From Caryophanales bacterium UBA6768 (GTDB lineage Bacteria > Bacillota > Bacilli > Bacillales_D > Amphibacillaceae): a stretch of DNA of 5,624 nt. The notes below the pieces were generated by a model. It ran no database searches. It was given only the letters and a program-made list of their open reading frames with translations, and was not told where the DNA came from. Below, piece by piece: positions 1 through 5,624 of the stretch. Numbering within the stretch: position 1 is the stretch's first letter; each line of letters opens with the position of its first letter. The stretch is taken from the NCBI GenBank assembly GCA_002453315.1, contig DKGO01000208.1, positions 1-5,624 on the forward strand, read 5' to 3'. The position numbers and the translations under genes are program-made.

Positions 1-170
1 TCTTCGGACGTGAAACGGATGGTATTCCGAAAAAATTAATTGAGGGTAAAGAAGAACATTGTTTACGAATCCATATGACAGACAAGGTCCGTTCATTAAA
101 TTTATCAAATGCAGCAGCAATTGTTATTTATGAAGTATTACGACAGCAACAGTTCCATCAATTATCGTAA
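1..170 (+). CDS. trmL: tRNA (cytidine/uridine-34-2'-O)-methyltransferase TrmL (CspR), C-terminal fragment
   Basis: This is the 3' end of a gene whose start lies before the window. The reading frame begins with the codon at position 3 and gives 55 residues before TAA at 168-170. Two signatures of the SPOUT (alpha/beta-knot) RNA 2'-O-methyltransferases are visible: FGRETDGIP at the start, and RSLNLSNAAAIVIYEVLRQ near the C terminus. These form the knot that binds S-adenosylmethionine and the dimer interface. By family knowledge, TrmL methylates the 2'-OH of the wobble nucleotide 34 in certain leucine tRNAs in the cytoplasm; the B. subtilis orthologue is named CspR. The protein ends 8 residues after the knot motif, typical of the short TrmL type without an extra C-terminal domain. 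Another SPOUT 2'-O-methyltransferase such as TrmH is possible but fits less well. A hairpin follows 40 bp downstream. Confidence 0.88.
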   Translation, partial: FGRETDGIPKKLIEGKEEHCLRIHMTDKVRSLNLSNAAAIVIYEVLRQQQFHQLS

Positions 171-209
171 AATTTCATTCGTCAATATTATTAGTATCAG
201 CCTATCAAA

Positions 210-232
210 AAAGAGACCCCACAGGTCTCTTT
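210..232. terminator. Bidirectional intrinsic terminator between trmL and the small convergent gene
   Basis: There is a perfect 9-bp inverted repeat, AAAGAGACC (210-218) and GGTCTCTTT (224-232), with the 5-nt loop CCACA. It lies between two convergent genes. Read on the - strand, the 3' side of the stem runs into TTTTTT (complement of 207-212), a usable U-tract for the small gene ending at 258. Read on the + strand, the following bases are CACATTTATT, a poorer tail, so termination of trmL may be less efficient. The hairpin is seen directly; its function is inferred. Confidence 0.75.
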
Positions 233-257
233 CACATTTATTAAGATAAAATTTTTA

Positions 258-362
258 TTAATATTGATTGTTTTTTGGCACACCAGGTTTTGATTCATAT
301 GCTGAAGTTAGGCATGATGTAAGAAAGACAAGAGCAACAGCCAATATGAGAATAATTTTCAT
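258..362 (-). CDS. Small predicted lipoprotein or secreted peptide, 34 aa
   Basis: A short open frame runs from ATG (362-360) to TAA (260-258). AGGAGG is complementary to 371-376, with 8 nt between it and the start codon, close to ideal for Bacilli. The product starts MKIILILAVALVFLTSC: one lysine, a hydrophobic core at about residues 3-14, then L-T-S-C with the cysteine at position 17, which matches the lipobox pattern. The remainder is a short polar tail that ends PGVPKNNQY. If processed by signal peptidase II, the mature product would be an 18-residue lipopeptide. A signal peptidase I cut after T-S-A (residues 19-21) is an alternative. The gene lies 3' of yktB on the same strand with its own possible promoter, and a hairpin follows it. 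I do not recognise a family and assign no function. The strong RBS, codon structure and signal-like design argue that it is real. Confidence 0.72.
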   Translation of the reverse strand: MKIILILAVALVFLTSCLTSAYESKPGVPKNNQY

Positions 363-370
363 ATAAATAA

Positions 371-376
371 CCTCCT
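371..376 (-). promoter_or_regulatory. Shine-Dalgarno of the small lipoprotein gene
   Basis: CCTCCT on the + strand reads AGGAGG on the - strand, a perfect anti-16S core placed 8 nt before the ATG at 362. This site is the main reason to accept the 34-codon frame as a gene despite its size. Confidence 0.85.
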
Positions 377-416
377 AATAAAAATGAAAAAACTTTCCCC
401 ACAATTTCTAATTATT

Positions 417-445
417 ATTATACATCGTTTGATTAAAAATGTGTA
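417..445 (-). promoter_or_regulatory. Possible sigma-A promoter of the small lipoprotein gene
   Basis: On the - strand a perfect -10 box TATAAT (complement of 417-422) is preceded, after a 17-bp spacer, by TACACA (complement of 440-445), which matches the TTGACA -35 consensus at four of six positions. Transcription would begin near 410 and give a leader of about 48 nt. The region is very AT-rich, so a chance TATAAT is possible. The gene could also be read through from yktB, whose stop codon is about 100 bp upstream on the same strand. Confidence 0.5.
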
Positions 446-462
446 CTATTTATATGTAACAA

Positions 463-1101
463 TTACACAAACGTATGCTCAATCCCTTCATAGGCTAGTT
501 CATAAATAGGGATTAAGGTAGTATAAATATTTTTCACTGCTTCTACAAAATCATCGCCATTTTGCAAAATAGGATCACTTTCTTTAAAATATTTCCCAAT
601 GAGAAGCTCCGCCTTTTTAACATCCCGAAACCTTATAAGTGTATTAGAAAGATTTAACTGTTCAATTGGAGTGGCGTCTTTTTTCATATGATCCATTGAA
701 ATTAGATAGTCTGATGGAATAGTTTCCCCCATTTTTTCCTCGTGGTCAAGAAATGTAGATGCAATTAACGATTTATCGGGTAATTCATAAATAAATGCTA
801 ACCAGACAAATACTCGATCATCCCAAAGTCCTACTTGAAAATGGGGATGTTTTTTGTAGCCTCGTTTATTATTAGAAACGGCAAGCCAAGTATCGTTTGG
901 AGGATTTACCGTTCGTCGGGCATGTTTAGCGATATGCAAATGCATCTCTATTCCTAACTTTTCTGATAAATGTTCCACTAACAATGGGCCGATTTGTTTA
1001 AATTTTGGTTGAATTCGTTGTTGAATGGCTGACATTCTTTCTGCTAGTCCATTGATTTGAAATGTGTTAAAATCGTTTTGGTGAAATCCTTGAAAATTCA
1101 T
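463..1101 (-). CDS. yktB: DUF1054 / UPF0637 family protein YktB
   Basis: The product has 212 residues from the preferred ATG at 1101. I recognise it as the YktB family (DUF1054, UPF0637) of Bacilli, normally a little over 200 residues, so it is full length. The recognisable conserved parts are the N-terminal MNFQGFHQNDF, HIAKHARRTVNPPNDTW at about residues 56-72, NKRGYKKHPHFQVGLW at about 78-93 followed by VFVWLAFIYE, and a C-terminal VKKAELLIG stretch. No signal peptide or membrane helix is evident, so it should be cytoplasmic. The biochemical function is not established to my knowledge, and none is assigned. A longer frame starts with GTG at 1116, but that codon overlaps the Shine-Dalgarno sequence and would add MTLLF before the conserved start, so it is rejected. 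The gene is divergent from odhA. In B. subtilis, as I recall, yktB lies a few genes from pdhABCD. Confidence 0.88.
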   Translation of the reverse strand: MNFQGFHQNDFNTFQINGLAERMSAIQQRIQPKFKQIGPLLVEHLSEKLGIEMHLHIAKHARRTVNPPNDTWLAVSNNKRGYKKHPHFQVGLWDDRVFVWLAFIYELPDKSLIASTFLDHEEKMGETIPSDYLISMDHMKKDATPIEQLNLSNTLIRFRDVKKAELLIGKYFKESDPILQNGDDFVEAVKNIYTTLIPIYELAYEGIEHTFV

Positions 1102-1115
1102 GAATAATAATGTCA

Positions 1116-1121
1116 CTCCTT
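1116..1121 (-). promoter_or_regulatory. Shine-Dalgarno that decides the yktB start
   Basis: CTCCTT on the + strand reads AAGGAG on the - strand. Its last base is the first base of the in-frame GTG at 1116, so a ribosome bound here could not use that GTG. The next in-frame start is ATG at 1101, 14 nt beyond the site. This spacing is longer than the usual 6-10 nt and suggests modest translation, but the family alignment supports that start. Confidence 0.65.
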
Positions 1122-1128
1122 ATGATGT

Positions 1129-1144
1129 ACATTCATATGAATGT
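1129..1144. repeat. Perfect 16-bp palindrome in the yktB leader
   Basis: ACATTCATATGAATGT is fully self-complementary about the point between 1136 and 1137. It lies between the predicted yktB transcription start (near 1151) and its Shine-Dalgarno sequence, a place typical for a repressor operator. As RNA it could form only a small hairpin because the centre has no free loop. A protein-binding site is therefore the more natural reading, but this is inference. Confidence 0.5.
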
Positions 1145-1157
1145 CCTTCTGGGAAAT

Positions 1158-1166
1158 AGTATACCA
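1158..1166 (-). promoter_or_regulatory. Extended -10 promoter of yktB
   Basis: The - strand reads TGGTATACT: a TGn extension directly before TATACT, which matches TATAAT at five of six positions. No good -35 box occurs at 16-18 bp (the 17-bp position holds ACGATT), as is usual for extended -10 promoters. The start of transcription is expected near 1151, giving a leader of about 50 nt to the ATG at 1101. Confidence 0.55.
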
Positions 1167-1243
1167 TATACATGTACGAAAATCGTTCACAATGCCATGT
1201 TTTTTATACTATTTAATATGGGGAAAAGTTATTGTCACACATA

Positions 1244-1261
1244 GATAAAAAAGCCCTTATC
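1244..1261. promoter_or_regulatory. GATAA-N8-TTATC dyad upstream of the odhA -35 box
   Basis: GATAA (1244-1248) and TTATC (1257-1261) form an inverted repeat with an 8-nt spacer, ending 2 bp before the predicted odhA -35 box. The arms resemble the ATAA-N7-TTAT dyad bound by CcpC, the LysR-type regulator of TCA-cycle genes such as citB and citZ in B. subtilis, but the spacer here is one base longer. CcpC control of odhAB is not something I know to be established, so this is a candidate only. Confidence 0.3.
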
Positions 1262-1263
1262 AT

Positions 1264-1292
1264 TTGCTGAATTTCAAGGACATCTCTATAAT
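1264..1292 (+). promoter_or_regulatory. Sigma-A type promoter of the odhAB operon
   Basis: A perfect TATAAT -10 box (1287-1292) lies 17 bp downstream of TTGCTG (1264-1269), which keeps the TTG core of the -35 consensus. Transcription would begin near 1299 and give a leader of about 65 nt before the odhA GTG. This is the best promoter in the interval and the only strong one facing odhA. Confidence 0.7.
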
Positions 1293-1301
1293 GGGAGTAT
1301 G

Positions 1302-1320
1302 TGTACATTAACTGTACATT
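1302..1320 (+). repeat. Direct repeat TGTACATT x2, 11 bp apart, at the odhA transcription start
   Basis: TGTACATT occurs at 1302-1309 and again at 1313-1320, an offset of 11 bp, about one helical turn. Each copy holds the palindromic core TGTACA. Both lie just downstream of the predicted odhA start of transcription. A third identical octamer is at 1126-1133 in the yktB leader. The arrangement would suit a protein binding one face of the helix, but no regulator is identified. Confidence 0.45.
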
Positions 1321-1334
1321 CCGTTTGAAACGGA
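1320..1334 (+). repeat. 15-nt inverted repeat in the odhA leader
   Basis: TCCGTTTGAAACGGA is symmetric about position 1327. In RNA it could form a short hairpin with five base pairs (TCCGT/ACGGA) around the loop TTGAA, some 17 nt upstream of the Shine-Dalgarno sequence. It has no T-tract, so it is not a terminator. It may be a leader stem or a protein site. Confidence 0.4.
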
Positions 1335-1351
1335 GCAAGCCAATATTTACT

Positions 1352-1356
1352 GGGGG
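1352..1356 (+). promoter_or_regulatory. Shine-Dalgarno of odhA
   Basis: GGGGG within TGGGGGTAAA lies 8 nt before the GTG at 1365. It is a G-rich variant of GGAGG and the only candidate ribosome site close enough to a start codon here, so it supports the GTG start. Confidence 0.6.
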
Positions 1357-1364
1357 TAAAAGAA

Positions 1365-4211
1365 GTGCTACCAAACGTAAAAAATGATCAAGATTTTTGG
1401 AGGAATTTTTACGGTCCGAATATCGGATATGTAGAAGAGCAGTACGAGATTTACAAACAAGATCCAAATGCTGTAGATGCTACTCTAAAAGACTTATTTG
1501 ACAAATATGGAGCCCCTAAATGGATGGGTCCCAGAACAGAAGATAGTCAAGCAGTAGGCGAAATGACAATTGATCATGTGAGAAAATTGACATCAGCAAT
1601 GAAATATGTTGATGCTATTCGTCGTTTCGGTCATTTAGAGGCTGATGTTTATGCTATTGGGGGACCAAAAGGAAAGTCGAGCCTTTTAAATGCAGATACA
1701 TACAATGTGACAGACGAGGATTTACGAAATATGCCTGCTACTTGGTTGTGGGATAAGGCGCCATCCGATGTTGAAAATGGATTGGATGTCGTAAATTTTT
1801 TACGTAGAAGGTATACAGGGAAAATTTCATTTGAATATGATCATGTCAACAATGACGAAGAAAGAAATTGGCTGTTAGATCAGATTGAAATGGGTAAATT
1901 TGAAATATCATTATCTGATGAGGAGAAAAAACAACTTCTTGATCGGGTGTTACATGTCGAAGGGTTTGAACAATTTTTACAAAAGAAATTTGTTGGACAA
2001 AAGCGATTTTCTGTCGAAGGATTGGAATCAATGATTGCAGTATTAGACAGAATTGTCAAATTGTCGAATAAAGATCATATTGAAAATATTGTGATGGGCA
2101 TGGCTCATCGTGGTCGTTTGAGTGTGTTGGCCCATGTGTTGGGAAAACCAATTGATAAAATTTTATCAGAATTTAATTTGTCTGGTGATAAAGAGTTAAT
2201 GCCGTCTGAGGGATCAGCGGCAATTAATTATGGGTGGACAGGTGATGTGAAATATCATTTTGGAGCGACTAAAAGGGTAAGTAACGGTGGGGAATTTGCG
2301 ACAAACATTACACTTGCACATAACCCTTCTCACCTAGAGTTTGTCAATCCTGTAGTTGCCGGGAAAACAAGAGCCGCCCAGGATGATCGTTCAGGAAAAG
2401 GTTATCCAAAAACTGACTTTAATAAAGCGTTAAGTGTTATTATTCATGGTGATGCTGCTTTTATTGGTGAAGGAATTGTACCCGAAACGTTGAATTTAAG
2501 TGGACTAAAAGGTTATCGTGTTGGTGGGACCTTGCATATTATTGCCAATAACCTAATCGGATACACGACAGATCAAGATGAATCACGGTCGACAAGATAT
2601 GCAAGTGACTTAGCAAAAGGATATGAAATACCGATTATTCGTGTCAATGCTGATGATCCGATTGCATGTGTTCATGCTATTCAGTTAGCATATGACTATT
2701 CACATACATTTAAAAAAGATTGCTTACTCGATTTAGTCGGTTATCGTCGATATGGACATAATGAAATGGATGAACCGCGAGCAACACAGCCAACGATGTA
2801 TCAAGAAATTGATCAACATCCAACAGTAACAGAGATTTTTGGTAAACAACTGATTAGTGAAAATGTACTTGATGAACAAACGATATTAACAATGAAAGAA
2901 AATGTGGAATCTGAATTAGAAAAAATTTACGAAAGTATGACTGAAAGTGAAGTTGTTGATGTAGAAGAAGTAAACATGCCGGAAGAATTGGCAGAAAATA
3001 TTCTAGATTATGAAACTGCGGTACCTTTAGATGAGCTACAGAAGTTGAATGAAAATTTACTGAAACGACCTGAAGGATTTAAAGGTTTCAAACGGTTAAA
3101 TCGTGTATTTAATCGTCGTGAAAAGTTATTTGAAGAAGGTCAAAAAGCCGATTGGGGAGAAGCTGAAGCATTAGCATATGCATCAATTCTTAAGGACGGT
3201 ATCCCTATTCGATTAACTGGTCAAGATACTGAGCGGGGAACTTTTGCTCATCGTCATATTGTGTTATACGATTCCGAAACAGGTGAAACATATTGCCCAA
3301 TGCATGGATTAGAGGATGCTAAAGCATCATTTGATATTCATAATAGTCCGTTATCTGAGGCGGCTGTTTTAGGGTTTGAATATGGATACAGTGTGTATGC
3401 ACCTGAAACGTTAGTTATTTGGGAAGCCCAATTCGGTGATTTTGCCAACGCGGGTCAAGTGATTTTTGACCAGTTTATTTCAGCAGCACGAGCAAAATGG
3501 GGCGATAAATCGAATATGGTATTGTTATTGCCACATGGTTATGAAGGACAGGGGCCTGAGCATTCTAGTGCCCGGTTAGAACGATTTTTGCAAATGGCTG
3601 GAGAAAATAATTGGATTGTTGCTCATGTTACTTCATCAGCGCAATTATTCCATATTTTACGAAGACAAGCAGCGATGAGAGATAAGGAAGAGGCAAGACC
3701 ACTCGTCATGATGACACCGAAAAGTAGTCTCATTCGTAGTCAAATGATTGCATCTTCACCAGAGGAATTTGCTACAGGTAAATTCCAACCGTTAATGAAC
3801 CAACCAAACTTAAAGGTAAGCAAGAAAAATGCAACTAGATTGTTAATTGGATCCGGGAAAGTAATGGTTGATATTGAGGAAGCTATTTCGAAATCGGATC
3901 AAAAATTTGGTTGGTTACGTGCGTTACGGGTTGAACAATTATATCCATTTCCTTTAGAGGAATTGAAGAAAGAAATTGCCCAACTGCCGAATTTGGAAGA
4001 GATTGTCTGGGTCCAAGAGGAACCGAAAAACATGGGAAGTTGGCGATTTGTACTAGATTATTTAAAAGATGTCGTTAAGGAAGGCCAAGAATTACGTTAT
4101 GTTGGTCAGCCTGTTAGAGCAGCCACTTCTGTTGGAGAACCTAACGTGCATAAAATGATTCAACAAACTTTAATATCAGAAGCACTTAGTCCAGAAAAAG
4201 GAGGAAAATAA
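1365..4211 (+). CDS. odhA: 2-oxoglutarate dehydrogenase E1 component (OdhA/SucA)
   Basis: The product has 948 residues, very near the 944 of B. subtilis OdhA, so it is complete. E1o uses thiamine diphosphate to decarboxylate 2-oxoglutarate and succinylates the lipoyl arm of E2 (OdhB), in the cytoplasm, as part of the TCA cycle. In order: an N-terminal segment with [13 protein letters not shown] (about 18-30); the E1 dehydrogenase domain (about 190-510) with MAHRGRL (H248), SHLEF (H323), the ThDP/Mg motif GDAA with D363 paired with N395-N396, and [13 protein letters not shown] (459-471); a transketolase-type pyrimidine domain from about 597, with [24 protein letters not shown] (E665, the probable cofactor-activating Glu) and [18 protein letters not shown] from H724; and a C-terminal domain with EQLYPFP and [12 protein letters not shown]. 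No key residue is missing. The start is GTG, fitted to the Shine-Dalgarno at 1352 and the family N terminus. It is the first gene of an operon with odhB. Confidence 0.97.
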   Translation: MLPNVKNDQDFWRNFYGPNIGYVEEQYEIYKQDPNAVDATLKDLFDKYGAPKWMGPRTEDSQAVGEMTIDHVRKLTSAMKYVDAIRRFGHLEADVYAIGGPKGKSSLLNADTYNVTDEDLRNMPATWLWDKAPSDVENGLDVVNFLRRRYTGKISFEYDHVNNDEERNWLLDQIEMGKFEISLSDEEKKQLLDRVLHVEGFEQFLQKKFVGQKRFSVEGLESMIAVLDRIVKLSNKDHIENIVMGMAHRGRLSVLAHVLGKPIDKILSEFNLSGDKELMPSEGSAAINYGWTGDVKYHFGATKRVSNGGEFATNITLAHNPSHLEFVNPVVAGKTRAAQDDRSGKGYPKTDFNKALSVIIHGDAAFIGEGIVPETLNLSGLKGYRVGGTLHIIANNLIGYTTDQDESRSTRYASDLAKGYEIPIIRVNADDPIACVHAIQLAYDYSHTFKKDCLLDLVGYRRYGHNEMDEPRATQPTMYQEIDQHPTVTEIFGKQLISENVLDEQTILTMKENVESELEKIYESMTESEVVDVEEVNMPEELAENILDYETAVPLDELQKLNENLLKRPEGFKGFKRLNRVFNRREKLFEEGQKADWGEAEALAYASILKDGIPIRLTGQDTERGTFAHRHIVLYDSETGETYCPMHGLEDAKASFDIHNSPLSEAAVLGFEYGYSVYAPETLVIWEAQFGDFANAGQVIFDQFISAARAKWGDKSNMVLLLPHGYEGQGPEHSSARLERFLQMAGENNWIVAHVTSSAQLFHILRRQAAMRDKEEARPLVMMTPKSSLIRSQMIASSPEEFATGKFQPLMNQPNLKVSKKNATRLLIGSGKVMVDIEEAISKSDQKFGWLRALRVEQLYPFPLEELKKEIAQLPNLEEIVWVQEEPKNMGSWRFVLDYLKDVVKEGQELRYVGQPVRAATSVGEPNVHKMIQQTLISEALSPEKGGK
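4198..4204 (+). promoter_or_regulatory. Shine-Dalgarno of odhB inside the end of odhA
   Basis: AAGGAGG, a nearly full anti-16S match, lies within the last codons of odhA, 9 nt before the GTG of odhB. Ribosomes ending odhA at 4211 would sit on this site, so translation of the two subunits is probably coupled. Confidence 0.85.
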
Positions 4212-4213
4212 TC

Positions 4214-5479
4214 GTGAAGGAAATTAAAATTCCAGAACTAGCGGAATCGATTGAAGAAGGTACGATATCCGAATGGCTCGTTAAAGTAGGTGACAAAGTT
4301 TCCAAAGGAGACGCAGTTGTAGAATTAGAAACAGACAAGGTAAATGTAGAAGTTCATTCTGAATTTGATGGAGTGATTGTTGAAATAATTCAGGATGTAG
4401 ATAGCGATGTTGTCGTAGGTGATGTCATTGCAAAATTAGATGAGAATGCTGAAGCAGGTGCGGTAAGTGGGTCTTCAACACCTACTGTTGAAGCGGATGA
4501 GGCACCAAAAGCCGAGTCCAAGGCAGAAGAAGTGAAGCAGACTGCACCCGATAAGGAACATGTTGAGAACGTGCAAACTGACAGTACTGATGTCATTGCT
4601 TCACCAGCGGCTCGAAAACTAGCACGTGAAAAAGGAATTGATTTAAGTAAGGTGAAAGCACAGGACCCGTATGGTCGTGTCCGTCCTGAGGATGTGGAAG
4701 CTGCTGCTAATGCTGCTAAGGCCCCTTCTCAAGCGAAACAGCATGCAGGTGTAGCACCTTCAGTGGCTTCTGAAAGAAAGCCTATGAAACGTGAAAAAAT
4801 GAGTCGCCGTCGCATGACCATTGCAAAACGTTTGGTAGAAGCCCAACATAATGCCGCAATGTTAACAACATTTAATGAAGTTGACATGTCCGCAATTATG
4901 AATTTAAGAAAAGAACGTCAAGAGAGTTTTGTTGCGAAAAATGACATTAAATTAGGGTTCATGTCATTTTTTACAAAAGCAAGTGTGGCGGCACTGAGAG
5001 AATTTCCATTGCTGAATGCTGAAATTGACGGAAACGACTTATTAATTAAAGAATTTTATGATATCGGAATTGCTGTATCAACTGAGGGAGGATTAGTCGT
5101 ACCTGTTGTGCGTGATGCTGATAAATTAGATTTCGCTGGAATTGAACGTAAAATTGTGGAACTAGGTACAAAAGCCCGCGATAATAAATTAGGCTTGGAT
5201 GAATTACAAGGTGGTTCATTTACGATTACTAATGGTGGAATTTTCGGATCAATGTTATCGACACCAATTTTAAATGCTCCTCAGGTTGGTATTTTAGGTA
5301 TGCATAACATCGTTAAACGTGCAGTTGTCATGCCGGATGACACGATTGAAGTACGCCCGATGATGTATTTGGCTTTGTCATACGACCACCGAATTGTCGA
5401 TGGGAAAGATGCAGTACAATTTTTAGTTCGAATTAAAGAAATGCTTGAAGATCCTTATGATTTAATGCTTCAAGGATAA
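4214..5479 (+). CDS. odhB: Dihydrolipoyl succinyltransferase, E2 component of 2-oxoglutarate dehydrogenase (OdhB/SucB)
   Basis: The product has 421 residues, against 417 in B. subtilis OdhB, and is complete. E2o forms the core of the complex and transfers the succinyl group from its lipoyl arm to CoA. Domains in order: a lipoyl domain (about 1-76) with [11 protein letters not shown], where K42 is the lipoylated lysine; an Ala/Glu/Lys-rich flexible linker (about 77-128); a peripheral subunit-binding domain (about 129-164) with [16 protein letters not shown] and [10 protein letters not shown] that holds E1 or E3; a second Ala/Pro/Gln-rich linker; and the catalytic acyltransferase domain from about 196 ([14 protein letters not shown]), ending with the active-site HRIVDG, H392 and D396. 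There is one lipoyl domain only. [14 protein letters not shown] and the catalytic core favour the succinyl- over the acetyltransferase, as does pairing with odhA. The GTG start lies 2 nt after the odhA stop. A terminator follows, so E3 must be encoded elsewhere. Confidence 0.97.
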   Translation: MKEIKIPELAESIEEGTISEWLVKVGDKVSKGDAVVELETDKVNVEVHSEFDGVIVEIIQDVDSDVVVGDVIAKLDENAEAGAVSGSSTPTVEADEAPKAESKAEEVKQTAPDKEHVENVQTDSTDVIASPAARKLAREKGIDLSKVKAQDPYGRVRPEDVEAAANAAKAPSQAKQHAGVAPSVASERKPMKREKMSRRRMTIAKRLVEAQHNAAMLTTFNEVDMSAIMNLRKERQESFVAKNDIKLGFMSFFTKASVAALREFPLLNAEIDGNDLLIKEFYDIGIAVSTEGGLVVPVVRDADKLDFAGIERKIVELGTKARDNKLGLDELQGGSFTITNGGIFGSMLSTPILNAPQVGILGMHNIVKRAVVMPDDTIEVRPMMYLALSYDHRIVDGKDAVQFLVRIKEMLEDPYDLMLQG

Positions 5480-5512
5480 TTGTGATGACAAAAATTTTAT
5501 AATGTTTGATGG

Positions 5513-5545
5513 AAACTCCCGGGTATTTATACTGCGGGGGTTTTT
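5513..5545 (+). terminator. Intrinsic terminator of the odhAB operon
   Basis: AAACTCCCG (5513-5521) pairs with CGGGGGTTT (5535-5543) in a 9-bp stem with one G-U pair. The 13-nt loop can itself pair GTA with TAC. TTTTT (5541-5545) follows, part of it in the stem. It starts 33 nt after the odhB stop codon, the expected place for the end of the transcript. Confidence 0.88.
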
Positions 5546-5624
5546 ATTCTATAATAGGGATTGTCGGTGCGGGAACCAAAACATCGAATTTCCTTATATG
5601 TCCCATCAAGACTGTCGTTGAAGT
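5546..5624. other. Window-edge segment, no feature recognised
   Basis: These 79 bases lie downstream of the odhAB terminator. On the - strand a frame is open from the window edge to TAA at 5546-5544, giving 26 residues that end VPAPTIPIIE. The + strand also has short open frames. None has a motif I recognise, and at this length open frames are expected by chance. A convergent gene on the - strand entering from the right is possible but unsupported. Confidence 0.3.

Noticed and set aside
435..469. Weak hairpin TGTGTA-N18-TACACA followed by TTTTT on the - strand, at the end of yktB
   Set aside because: The stem is only 6 bp, AT-rich, with a long loop and includes the yktB stop codon. It is unlikely to be an efficient terminator, and the TACACA arm is better used as a -35 box.
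1324..1340. Possible catabolite-responsive (cre) site around TTTGAAACGGAGCAAGC
   Set aside because: The central CG and the flanking bases do not align with the cre consensus without an indel, so CcpA binding cannot be claimed.
1213..1467. 84-codon open frame on the - strand across the odhA promoter and 5' end
   Set aside because: It overlaps the odhA promoter, leader and first 34 codons in antisense, has no convincing ribosome site, and its translation resembles no family I know.
1846..2031. 61-codon antisense frame inside odhA
   Set aside because: It lies wholly opposite conserved odhA coding sequence and shows no independent signals.
4390..4596. 68-codon antisense frame inside odhB, rich in Ser, Thr and Ala
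   Set aside because: It is opposite the low-complexity Ala/Glu/Lys linker of OdhB. Its composition simply mirrors that linker.
5498..5503. TATAAT between odhB and its terminator
   Set aside because: No -35 box at 16-18 bp spacing and no TG extension. Any transcript would run directly into the terminator at 5513.
5544..5624. Possible C-terminal end of a gene on the - strand at the right edge
   Set aside because: Only 26 open codons with no recognised motif. The odhAB hairpin has no good T-tract in that direction.
1..5624. A previously undescribed multi-gene system
   Set aside because: All large genes are recognised core families (TrmL, YktB, OdhA, OdhB), with intact motifs and normal operon structure. 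Only the small peptide gene and the intergenic motifs remain unexplained.

Overview
This window looks like ordinary chromosomal core sequence from a low-GC Firmicute of the family Bacillaceae. The evidence is the AT-rich base composition, strong AGGAGG-type ribosome binding sites, GTG starts, an OdhA of Bacillus length, and a YktB/DUF1054 protein, a family I know mainly from Bacilli. The genus cannot be fixed from the sequence alone; a Bacillus or Oceanobacillus/Virgibacillus-type organism would fit. I see no prophage, insertion sequence, CRISPR array, tRNA or rRNA.

Left part (1-462): the window opens inside the 3' end of a SPOUT tRNA methyltransferase gene, trmL (cspR in B. subtilis), on the + strand. 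A hairpin at 210-232 follows and probably terminates both trmL and a very small convergent gene on the - strand. That small gene (258-362) encodes a 34-residue peptide with a signal sequence and a lipobox-like LTSC. It has a near-perfect Shine-Dalgarno sequence and is the least ordinary item in the window.

Middle (463-1364): yktB (DUF1054) lies on the - strand, divergent from odhA. The interval of about 260 bp between their starts holds an extended -10 promoter for yktB, a sigma-A type promoter for odhA, and several symmetric or repeated elements: a perfect 16-bp palindrome, a GATAA/TTATC dyad, TGTACATT repeats 11 bp apart, and a 15-nt inverted repeat. These are candidate regulatory sites only.

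Right part (1365-5545): odhA and odhB encode E1 and E2 of the 2-oxoglutarate dehydrogenase complex of the TCA cycle. They form a tight two-gene operon with a 2-nt gap, and the odhB ribosome binding site lies inside the end of odhA. A strong intrinsic terminator at 5513-5545 closes the operon. No E3 gene (dihydrolipoamide dehydrogenase) is visible, as expected where E3 is shared with pyruvate dehydrogenase. E1 decarboxylates 2-oxoglutarate and succinylates the E2 lipoyl arm, E2 passes the succinyl group to CoA, and E3 made elsewhere reoxidises the arm. The last 80 bases hold nothing I can identify.
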